A stretch of 64,000 bases of DNA from WJKG01 sp964627305 (GTDB lineage: Bacteria > Zixibacteria > MSB-5A5 > GN15 > FEB-12): assembly GCA_964627305.1 (NCBI GenBank), contig CAZVHP010000001.1, positions 372,001 through 436,000 of the forward strand, given 5' to 3'. Under the pieces are notes generated by a model that did no database searches, was not told the origin of the DNA, and saw nothing but the letters and a program-made list of their open reading frames with translations. Position numbers and translations under genes: made by a program. Below, piece by piece: positions 53,079-61,321 of this stretch (its first letter is position 1; each line of letters begins with the position of its first letter).

Positions 53079-53176
53079 CCATTTTAGTTGCGTCCCCGGG
53101 CCCGTTTTGGTTACGTGCACATGAAGGGTACGCCTGTGGCGTTCAACTCCCCGGTAACCGCTGGAGTATAACGTAT

Positions 53177-56026
53177 ATGAAAAGACCATACAGAATTCTG
53201 TCCTGGATTGCGGGTATTCTCATTGCCCTCATACTGATTGCCGTTATCCTCGTCAAGTTGTTCTTCCCTGTCGAGAAGGCTCGACTGCTGGCTATCGAGA
53301 AGGGCAGCGCCGCCCTCGGACGAAGCATTGACATAGAGTCTGTCGATGTCTCCTTCTGGGGCGGACTGGGAGTCGAACTGCAGAGCGTTACCATCGCCAA
53401 TGCCCCCGATTTCGGTCAGGAGCCACTGGCGCGCGTCGGCGAAGTCGATGTCAAGCTCAGCCTGCTGCCCCTGCTCAAAGGAGAGATCAATATCGATCGT
53501 CTCATCATAAACGATCTCCGCGCCGAGATGATTAAACGCCCCGACGGGACCAACAACTACACCTTTGCCGCCACTGACAAAAAGATCCCGCCACACGTGC
53601 GTGACAAAGTCACACCGGAAGCTCAGGCCGTCGCCGCTACTGTCAGTTTCGACCGCCTTGAGCTGCACAACGGCAATATCCGCTATCAGGATGACTCCTC
53701 CGGGATGGTGCTCGATATCTCCACCCTCAGCCTCTCCACATCACTGTCGATCCCCAACGCTGCCGTCTATCACTCCCGAGGTCACGCCCTCGCAGAAACC
53801 CTGGTTGTCGTCCTCGATACCGACACCCTCCCACCGCTGACTGTCGCCACCCGGCATGATGCCGAATTCGACCTGTCCAGCAATCGCCTGACCCTCCGGG
53901 AGAGCGAACTGACTATCAATGGCCTCACCTTCACCACTCACGGCTCGGCCGAAATGGGCCGTGAGGACATCCTCGCCGCGTTCAACTTCCGCTCAACGCG
54001 AATCGCCGCAAAGGATGTCCTGAATCTCCTGCCGCCCGAACGGCTGCAGGCCCTCGGTGAGTTCACGGCCTCCGGGTTCTTCTCCGTCGATGCCGACCTC
54101 ACGTACGACCAATCCACACCTGACACGTTGCGTTACACGGGCAGTATCGAGCTGACCGATGCCGCCTTCAGCCGCGCGGACATCCCCGGCGAACTGGAGA
54201 TCGGCAATGCCCTGATCGATTTCGAAACAAACACGCTCCGACTGAGTTTACGTCAGGCCACCTTCGACAAGAAACCGCTGCGCGGCCAACTGACGCTCAC
54301 TGACTTTGACAACCCCAGCGTCAACGGCGATCTCGCCGGCAACCTTGATCTAACGCTTATCCAGCCATTCCTCGATGACCGCACTGGTAAGGGCCTCTCG
54401 GGCCAGCTCGCCTTCGAACTCCGCTTCGCCGGAGCGCTTGCCAACTATGAGAACCTTGATCTCTCAGGCCAGCTTGCCATCGCCAACGGACGCTACGGCT
54501 CCCCCTTGCTGCCTGAACCGCTCGACAGCTTCGAACTTGACCTGTTCTTCGACAACAGCACCACCCGCATCAATCGCCTTGTAGCCCGATCGCCTAAAGC
54601 GCACCTCGAAGTCACCGGACGCATCACCAATCTCATCCCATATGTCATGGCCGACTCCGCGACCGCCACCAGGATCGCCCCCCGCATTGATCTCAAAACC
54701 TCCGGACAGGCCGATCTCTCCCTCGGCAATCGCTATCTTGCCAGTGAGTCACACCCCGTGCTGACCGGGAACGCCACCTGGGACATGGCCGTCAATGGCC
54801 TCATCACCGACCTGTCAAGCTTCGATCCGCGCGGTACCGTCGTTATCCGGTCCGCAACCTATACCGATGAACTTCTGCCGGAGCCGATCGAACGTTTCGA
54901 TGCCGATCTCATCGTCACCCGCGATACCGTTACCATACGGCAACTCGACGTTACCTTCCCCTCAAGCGATCTGTCACTCACCGGCAAACTGGCCAAACCC
55001 TTCCCGAACCTGCTCCCCTTTGAGGGTATCGAACACAATCCCCACCGCAAGCCGACGCTTGACTTCGCCCTGACGTCTGAGCGGTTCAATACCGACAAAC
55101 TCTTCCCCGAGGCCGTCCCCGGAGCCGAGACGACACCACCCCCCACACCGACCGATCGCCCGGCTCCCACAACCCCGCCTGTCCAGCAGGCCGTCTCGCC
55201 AGTTATCCTCCCTGACATCAACGGACGAGGAACCCTCGCCGTAGACAGCCTCGTCTATTCGGAAATCAACTTCACCGATATCACCGCCAAAGTGCGCATC
55301 CAGGATCGGAAGATCGAGGTCTATGATGCCCTCGCGTCCGTCTACACCGGCAGTGTCACCGGCACCACCACCATCGATCTGACCGATCCTGCCGTTCCGC
55401 AATACACCGGCCGCTTCCAGGCAGCACAGATACAGGCCGGCGAATTCGTCAGGCAGTTCACTCCGCTGTCCGATCAACTAACCGGCAAAATGGACTTCGC
55501 CGGTGACTACCGGGCCTCCGGCACTGAACGCGAGGACCTCAAGCAGTCGCTCGTCCTCAACGGTGATCTGAGTATCCGCAACGGTCAGTTCGAGGCGTCC
55601 GATAACACCTTCAAGCTCATTAACTCGGTCGCCAATACACTCGGCGAGAACCTCACCCGCACCCAGAACTTCAAAGACCTCGTCACCAGCATTACGGTTG
55701 AGGACGGCAAAGTCAAAGCCAACAGGCTCCGAACCACCTTCGGCGCTGTCGGCGACCTCGTCCTCGATGGCTACTACGGCTTCGACGGCTCGCTCGATTA
55801 TTCCGGGAGTATCCTGCTCTCCAAAGCGTGGTCAGAGAAGCTGCTGTCGAAAAACAATCTGCTCGGCGGTCTGGCCGATTTCCTCTCCGGCGGATCCGCT
55901 GAGCGCATCAAGCTGCCTCTCGCCATCGGCGGTACAGTCGACAAACCGTCAGTCGGCGTTGACCTGAAATCAGTCGGCAAGGACGCCACCGGAGACCTGC
56001 TCAAGGGCCTTCTGAAAAAGCAGTAG
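53177..56026 (+). CDS. AsmA-family protein
   Basis: The 949-residue protein has an N-terminal membrane anchor (ILSWIAGILIALILIAVILV). It is followed by the AsmA N-terminal region ('IDIESVDVSFWGGLGVELQSVTIAN...VDVKLSLLPLLKGEINIDRL') and a long series of beta-strands. The AsmA C-terminal region is near residues 780-940 ('FVRQFTPLSDQLTGKMDFAG', 'KLPLAIGGTVDKPSVGVDL'). A Pro/Thr-rich linker lies near 655-675. AsmA-like proteins are proposed lipid bridges between inner and outer membranes. This is the second such protein in the window besides the TamB-like one. Confidence 0.9.
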   Translation: MKRPYRILSWIAGILIALILIAVILVKLFFPVEKARLLAIEKGSAALGRSIDIESVDVSFWGGLGVELQSVTIANAPDFGQEPLARVGEVDVKLSLLPLLKGEINIDRLIINDLRAEMIKRPDGTNNYTFAATDKKIPPHVRDKVTPEAQAVAATVSFDRLELHNGNIRYQDDSSGMVLDISTLSLSTSLSIPNAAVYHSRGHALAETLVVVLDTDTLPPLTVATRHDAEFDLSSNRLTLRESELTINGLTFTTHGSAEMGREDILAAFNFRSTRIAAKDVLNLLPPERLQALGEFTASGFFSVDADLTYDQSTPDTLRYTGSIELTDAAFSRADIPGELEIGNALIDFETNTLRLSLRQATFDKKPLRGQLTLTDFDNPSVNGDLAGNLDLTLIQPFLDDRTGKGLSGQLAFELRFAGALANYENLDLSGQLAIANGRYGSPLLPEPLDSFELDLFFDNSTTRINRLVARSPKAHLEVTGRITNLIPYVMADSATATRIAPRIDLKTSGQADLSLGNRYLASESHPVLTGNATWDMAVNGLITDLSSFDPRGTVVIRSATYTDELLPEPIERFDADLIVTRDTVTIRQLDVTFPSSDLSLTGKLAKPFPNLLPFEGIEHNPHRKPTLDFALTSERFNTDKLFPEAVPGAETTPPPTPTDRPAPTTPPVQQAVSPVILPDINGRGTLAVDSLVYSEINFTDITAKVRIQDRKIEVYDALASVYTGSVTGTTTIDLTDPAVPQYTGRFQAAQIQAGEFVRQFTPLSDQLTGKMDFAGDYRASGTEREDLKQSLVLNGDLSIRNGQFEASDNTFKLINSVANTLGENLTRTQNFKDLVTSITVEDGKVKANRLRTTFGAVGDLVLDGYYGFDGSLDYSGSILLSKAWSEKLLSKNNLLGGLADFLSGGSAERIKLPLAIGGTVDKPSVGVDLKSVGKDATGDLLKGLLKKQ

Positions 56027-56054
56027 GTGAAGTAATCAGCCACACAGGAGACCT

Positions 56055-56741
56055 ATGGACTGGCTCGCTGCTCAGCTTTCGATCCTCGCCGACATCTCGT
56101 ATTACCTCGTGCAGGTCGTCCACTGGACACTGCTGATCAGCATCGCCGCCTATGCCCTCGCCGTCGCCTGCGGCATCGTGTTCGGCATCGCACGCATCTG
56201 GCCCAGTCGACCGCTCAGGTGGCTGGCCGGCGCCTACATCAACGTCCTGCGCGGCGTCCCGCTGCTCGTTTTGATCTTCTTCGTCTACTTTGGGCTGGGC
56301 TCAATCATCAACCTTGATCGCTTCGTCGCCGGCGTCCTCGCCGTCGGTGTCTGCTACGGCGCCTATATGGCCGAGATCTTCCGCTCCGGTATCGAGGCCA
56401 TCGACTATGGCCAGCACGAGGCCGCCAAGGCCCTTGGTATGACACGATGGCAAACCCTGCGACATATCATTCTCCCTCAATCAGTACGCATCGTCGTGCC
56501 TCCCGCCGCCAACGAGTTCATCGCCTGCCTCAAGGACTCCTCACTGGTGTCCATCATCGGCCTGCGAGAACTCACCCGCGCCGGAAGAGAATACACCTCG
56601 CAGCACTTCCTGGACTTCCACACCTGGCTCATGGTGGGGCTGATCTACCTGATACTAACCCTGACCCTGACACGTATCGTCCGATGGGTCGAACGACGCG
56701 TCGCTATTACCGGCTATGGAAGCGCAAGACACCATCATTGA
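56055..56741 (+). CDS. Amino acid ABC transporter permease (HisM/GlnP type)
   Basis: The 228-residue protein has five membrane helices. It carries the EAA loop 'EAAKALGMTRWQTLRHIILPQSVRIVVPP', which contacts the ATPase, and 'LRGVPLLVLIFFVYFGLG', typical of polar amino acid permeases. It overlaps the ATPase gene by 26 bases. No periplasmic binding-protein gene is adjacent, so the substrate cannot be predicted more closely. Confidence 0.94.
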   Translation: MDWLAAQLSILADISYYLVQVVHWTLLISIAAYALAVACGIVFGIARIWPSRPLRWLAGAYINVLRGVPLLVLIFFVYFGLGSIINLDRFVAGVLAVGVCYGAYMAEIFRSGIEAIDYGQHEAAKALGMTRWQTLRHIILPQSVRIVVPPAANEFIACLKDSSLVSIIGLRELTRAGREYTSQHFLDFHTWLMVGLIYLILTLTLTRIVRWVERRVAITGYGSARHHH

Positions 56742-57459
56742 GATAAGGGACATCACCTGCCGCTTCGGTGAAGTAATCGCCCTGCAAAATCTGTCCCTCA
56801 CGGTGAGCAGGGGAGAGGTCGTCGTCATTATCGGACCCTCAGGCTCCGGTAAGTCAACCCTGCTGCGCTGCCTCAACGCCCTCGAAGAAATACAACAGGG
56901 CGAGATCATCATCGAGAGCACCAGGCTCGATCACTCCCACCGCCATGTGCACCGGATTCGCCAGGAGGTCGGCATGGTCTTTCAGCAGTTCAACCTCTTT
57001 CCGCACCTGACCGCCGAGGAAAACATCAGCCTCGCCCAGCGAGTTGTGCGCAAACGCTCCCGCACCGACGCTGCCCGCATCTCCCGCGAACTGCTCTTCA
57101 GGGTCGGCCTCGATGACAAGACCAAAGCATACCCCGCACAACTCTCCGGGGGGCAGAAACAACGTGTCGCCATCGCCCGCGCTTTAGCCATGAATCCCGC
57201 CGTCATGATGTTCGATGAGGCCACCTCAGCCCTCGACCCGGAAATGGTGGGCGAGGTGCTCGAGGTCATGAAGCGGCTGGCCGCTGACGGCATGACCATG
57301 CTCGTCGTCACCCACGAAATCGGCTTCGCTCGCGAAGTCGCCGACCGCATTATCTTCATCGACTCCGGCCGCATCGTCGAGTCCGGAACGCCCGACCAGA
57401 TCCTCAACAACCCGACCAACCCACGCACGCGCGATTTCCTCGCCAGGGTGCTCATATGA
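56716..57459 (+). CDS. Amino acid ABC transporter ATP-binding protein (GlnQ type)
   Basis: The 247-residue ATPase has Walker A GPSGSGKSTLLRCLNALEE, Q-loop 'GMVFQQFNLFPHLTAEENI', signature LSGGQKQRVAIARALAMNP, Walker B 'VMMFDEATSALDPEMVGEV' and the switch His in 'LVVTHEIGFAREVADR'. It is typical of the polar amino acid uptake subfamily. The stop overlaps the start of the following secreted His-rich protein gene (ATGA), so all three genes are translationally coupled. Confidence 0.96.
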   Translation: MEAQDTIIEIRDITCRFGEVIALQNLSLTVSRGEVVVIIGPSGSGKSTLLRCLNALEEIQQGEIIIESTRLDHSHRHVHRIRQEVGMVFQQFNLFPHLTAEENISLAQRVVRKRSRTDAARISRELLFRVGLDDKTKAYPAQLSGGQKQRVAIARALAMNPAVMMFDEATSALDPEMVGEVLEVMKRLAADGMTMLVVTHEIGFAREVADRIIFIDSGRIVESGTPDQILNNPTNPRTRDFLARVLI

Positions 57460-59351
57460 ACCGTGCGCCTCATATCGCTGTCTTTGTGACTACACTCATG
57501 ACCGCACTGGCGTTGTGCACGTCCGGTGCGACTGCGCAGATGCCTGCACCGCATGACCACAACCATGCTCACAGTCATGATCACGACCATGATCACACCC
57601 ATGACTGGCAGGCGCTGCTGGCACCCTCCAGCCTGCCTCCGGCTGACTACGCCGTGCAGGCCATCCTGCTCCCGGACTCAGGCGTCGCCCGCTTTGCGCT
57701 CGAGATGCTCTACCGCCACATCGGAACCGATACGGTACAATCGCTCCACTGGCGACTGCCGCACCACACGACGCTTGCTTCTCCCGGCAGACCCGCCTCA
57801 CCACACGAACCCGGCCTGACCCTCGACTCCATCAGCCATCAGGCCGTTCCGCTTTCCATCAGCCAAATCACCTTCATCGGTGACCGCCATCTGCGAATCG
57901 AGCTATTCGCCCCCGTTGCCCCCGGAGAAATGACCTCCGTCTACCTCAGTGGTCAGTTTCGCGTTCCTCTCGATCCCGATGCCAGCTGCTGGCTGCTTGC
58001 TGACTGGCTGCCCCAACTGCTGGACCCCTCTAATCTGTCGTACTATGCCGATTCGCTCGATGATCCCCGTTTCATCGCTCGCGCTCCCGTGATTATCTCA
58101 CGCGTCAAAAGCGCCATAACCCTCGACACCACCTTCCATCTGGCATACCCCGGAAAGCTGCTCAACGAGAAGGAGCACTTCGGATTCCTGCCTCAGCCGC
58201 GCCGGTCGGCTGACACGCTGTTGCTCGATATCACCGATGGTCGCTATCTTGACTTCGGCGCCTACCGCTACGATCCCATTTTCGCCGACGGTCACAAGAC
58301 CTACTACCTGCAGGACAATAGCTCCCTGGGGTTCCCGCTCGCAATTGCCCCCGGCTGGCGAACTGATCGTATCATTATTGACAGCGTCGTGATCGATATG
58401 TACTACTCGGCCGCCTTACCGTCATCCACCTGCGACGCGCTCTCCAACACCGTTTACACCGCCGCCCGCTGGCTGTACGACGCTGTCGGCGAGCCGCATG
58501 CGCAACGGCTGGCCATCAGCTTCCCGAGCGCTGGACACCCCGAATCTGCCAACTCACATCGTGCCTTTTGCCACCTCATCGGCAATGCCGCAGCCGATCG
58601 CGTTGCCGCTATCCGCTCCCTTGTCCACCTCTGGCTCCCGCCGATCCACACCGTCGATCAGCACACCTACGGTGAATTCGATCAGGGCCTCATCTCACAC
58701 TTCGCCTGCCGGGTAGCCCAGGCTGGCACCGGCAGCATCAGCAACAGCGATCTTCGCCAATGGGAGCGAACGTACCTTCACGGGCGCACCGCCGAGGAAC
58801 GGGCGATGCTCCGCCATCCTCTGCGCCTCTATCCCGCCCGGCTGCACGAGATACATAACGCGATGGGGGAGAGGACCTTCGATTCCATCCTGACCATCTG
58901 GCTTCACTCTGATCGCTTCGCCGCCGCCGATCCCGCCGAGCTCTTCCGCTTGCTCGCACCCGATTCATCAGAAGAAGCCCGCTGGACTGACTGGCGCCCC
59001 TCTCATCTGGCCATCAGCAGGGCTACCGTACGTCCCACCGAAAGCGGACACTACCAGGTGACACTCCGGCTCGATACCGACCACCGCCCCCTGCGCTTTC
59101 CGCTCGACATCCTCATCACCTGGGCAACCGGCGACACGGTCTTCACCATTCCTCCGTCAGCCGACATTAACCCCGACATCACGTTAACCGTTCATTCGCC
59201 GCGTCGCCCCCATGCCATCCTTCTCGACCCCGAACGCAAACTCAACGATCCCGACCGCTCCGACAACTACTACCGTCTGACATACACAAGAACCCGCATC
59301 CCGCAGCCCCAAACCGAGTTGTCTCATGCCTTTACGCCTTTGCCGGACTAA
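57456..59351 (+). CDS. Secreted His-rich protein with degenerate M1-peptidase-like domain
   Basis: The 631-residue protein has a signal peptide. A mature N-terminus of dense His-Asp repeats (about residues 32-50, alternating H and D/N/S) may bind zinc or other metals. An M1-like N-terminal beta domain follows ('ADYAVQAILLPDSGVARFALEMLY', 'RLPHHTTLASPGRPAS'). The helical catalytic-like domain has 'AAIRSLVHLWLPPIHTVDQHTYGEFDQGLISHF' (split near 384-416). This aligns by eye with HExxH-x18-E, but the first His and Glu read R and S, and the last Glu is Gln. Peptidase activity is therefore unlikely. It is coupled to an amino acid ABC transporter. Confidence 0.6.
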   Translation: MNRAPHIAVFVTTLMTALALCTSGATAQMPAPHDHNHAHSHDHDHDHTHDWQALLAPSSLPPADYAVQAILLPDSGVARFALEMLYRHIGTDTVQSLHWRLPHHTTLASPGRPASPHEPGLTLDSISHQAVPLSISQITFIGDRHLRIELFAPVAPGEMTSVYLSGQFRVPLDPDASCWLLADWLPQLLDPSNLSYYADSLDDPRFIARAPVIISRVKSAITLDTTFHLAYPGKLLNEKEHFGFLPQPRRSADTLLLDITDGRYLDFGAYRYDPIFADGHKTYYLQDNSSLGFPLAIAPGWRTDRIIIDSVVIDMYYSAALPSSTCDALSNTVYTAARWLYDAVGEPHAQRLAISFPSAGHPESANSHRAFCHLIGNAAADRVAAIRSLVHLWLPPIHTVDQHTYGEFDQGLISHFACRVAQAGTGSISNSDLRQWERTYLHGRTAEERAMLRHPLRLYPARLHEIHNAMGERTFDSILTIWLHSDRFAAADPAELFRLLAPDSSEEARWTDWRPSHLAISRATVRPTESGHYQVTLRLDTDHRPLRFPLDILITWATGDTVFTIPPSADINPDITLTVHSPRRPHAILLDPERKLNDPDRSDNYYRLTYTRTRIPQPQTELSHAFTPLPD

Positions 59352-61311
59352 CCCTGCCTTGGCGATCATCTTGCTCGCCCTCGCTGTAACGCTGCCGTGC
59401 CTCGCCGTGGCCGAACACGCACCCATGACGCCACATTTGGCCGCAAGAGTCGCCGCTGCCCCGCAAACGCAGCAGACTGTCTGGGTGTACCTTTCAGCAG
59501 AAACTCGGGATTCACACCCCATAGCGCTCACCGAACGCGCCCTTCGCCGCCGTGCCCGCGTCGACCCCAACGGCTACCTCATTGATTCGCTCGACTATCC
59601 CATTCGCGCCGACATCATCGACCAGATTGCCCCCCTTGTCGATACCCTCCGCCGCGTCTCCCGATGGCTGCGCGCCGTATCCGTCGATGCCTCCGCCCAA
59701 CAACTCGCCACCCTCCAACAACTGCCGTTCGTCGACAGCCTCGGCTGGCTCCCGACTCTTGTGACTACAGGTCCGCCTGTCACACTTGACGCCGCACCGC
59801 ACCGGCAGGCCGAACCTCCCACCGACCCCGACTATGGCAACAGCCTGTACCAGACCCGCTTCTGCGGAGTGCGGCAACTACACCAGATCGGCCTCTCCGG
59901 CCGCGGTGTGCTGATCGCCCTGCTGGATACCGGCTTCGAATACCAGCACGAGGCCTTCGACTCCCTCAATCTCGTCGCCCAGTATGATTTCATCAACGAT
60001 GACCAATCCGTCCGCGGCGCCGACTGCGAGGAGGCCTTCAGCAACGACTGGCAGGACCACCACGGCACTCTCGTCCTCGGCGCGATCGGTGCCTTCCTGC
60101 CCGGGCAGTTGATTGGCGTTGCCTGGGGTGCCGACTACGCCCTCGCCAAAACCGAGATCGTCTGCGGCGGGACCGAAATCCGGCGCGAGGAGGATAACTG
60201 GCTCGCCGCCGCCGAATGGGCCGACTCCCTCGGCGCCGATATCATCAGTTCCTCCCTCGGCTACTACGCCTTTCAGGATAGAACCGGCTACCGGTTCTCC
60301 GATCTCGATGGCAACACGGCCCTGACTACCCGTGCCGCTGACTGGGCCGCCGCCAAAAACATCCTCGTCATTACCTCCGCCGGCAACACCCGCAACACCA
60401 CTTGGAACCACATCACCACCCCCGCAGATGCCGACTCCTGCGTTGCCGTCGGCGCCGCGCTTGCCGATTCCTCTCTCGCTCGCTTCTCTTCGCCCGGACC
60501 CACTGCCGACGGCCGCATCAAGCCCGATATAACCACCCTCGGCGGCAATGTCTACACTACCCGCAATATCGGCGGATATGCCCTCGCCGGCGGCACCTCG
60601 CTTTCCGCACCATTGGTCGCCGGTGGCGCCGCTCTCGCCCTTGAACACGACCCCACCGCCACCGCCGCCACCCTCGCCCATCTCATCCGCCAGACCGGCA
60701 GTATGGCCTCGAATCCGAACAACGACTTCGGCTATGGTCTCTACAACGCCGCCCGGGCCGCCAATATCGTTCGCATTCTCCCGCTTGCCCCGATCAACAT
60801 TCTCCTCGATGAAACCGCCACCTTCACCATCATCACCGAGGGCTGGCTCGATGCTCCGCCGACCATCTCCGGCGTCGCCCTGCCGCCCGGTGTGACCGTC
60901 TCCGACAACGGTGACGGCACTGCCGATCTTTTCGTGTTCGGCAACCGCGATATGAACCTCAGCGAACGCGCCACCATTGTCGCCGACCTCGGCTACTTCG
61001 CCGATACCCAGTGGGTTGACATCAGTCTCTGGGTGGCCGGGTCCGGACTCGTCTACGCCGGCCCCAATCCGTTCGCTGATTCCGTGCGCATCTTCGTGCG
61101 ACCCGAGGCTGGTCTCTGTCGCTCCGTCACCATCTTCAGTCCGTCCGGCGAAAAAGTGTGGGAAAAGGTCAATAGTTCCACCACCACTGCCGATGACATA
61201 ACATGGTATGGAACGAACCGGCATGGACGTCAGGTCGCTCCCGGGGTCTACCTTGTCCTCGTGCAGACCGACCATCACACTGTCCGGTTGAAAGTGCTCA
61301 AATCCGACTGA
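59326..61311 (+). CDS. Secreted subtilisin-like (S8) serine protease with C-terminal sorting-like domain
   Basis: The 661-residue protein has a signal peptide (LAIILLALAVTLPCLAVAE), a propeptide to about residue 170, and an S8 domain. The catalytic triad is Asp in 'GVLIALLDTGFEYQHEAF', His in 'DWQDHHGTLVLGAI' and Ser in 'LAGGTSLSAPLVAGGAALAL'; the oxyanion Asn is in 'ITSAGNTRNT'. The last 90 residues ('YAGPNPFADSVRIFVR...GVYLVLVQTDHHTVRLKVL') resemble the FlgD/T9SS sorting domain of the giant secreted protein at 8060. The start overlaps the preceding gene by 26 bases. Confidence 0.92.
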   Translation: MPLRLCRTNPALAIILLALAVTLPCLAVAEHAPMTPHLAARVAAAPQTQQTVWVYLSAETRDSHPIALTERALRRRARVDPNGYLIDSLDYPIRADIIDQIAPLVDTLRRVSRWLRAVSVDASAQQLATLQQLPFVDSLGWLPTLVTTGPPVTLDAAPHRQAEPPTDPDYGNSLYQTRFCGVRQLHQIGLSGRGVLIALLDTGFEYQHEAFDSLNLVAQYDFINDDQSVRGADCEEAFSNDWQDHHGTLVLGAIGAFLPGQLIGVAWGADYALAKTEIVCGGTEIRREEDNWLAAAEWADSLGADIISSSLGYYAFQDRTGYRFSDLDGNTALTTRAADWAAAKNILVITSAGNTRNTTWNHITTPADADSCVAVGAALADSSLARFSSPGPTADGRIKPDITTLGGNVYTTRNIGGYALAGGTSLSAPLVAGGAALALEHDPTATAATLAHLIRQTGSMASNPNNDFGYGLYNAARAANIVRILPLAPINILLDETATFTIITEGWLDAPPTISGVALPPGVTVSDNGDGTADLFVFGNRDMNLSERATIVADLGYFADTQWVDISLWVAGSGLVYAGPNPFADSVRIFVRPEAGLCRSVTIFSPSGEKVWEKVNSSTTTADDITWYGTNRHGRQVAPGVYLVLVQTDHHTVRLKVLKSD

Positions 61312-61321
61312 TCGGCCGCGT

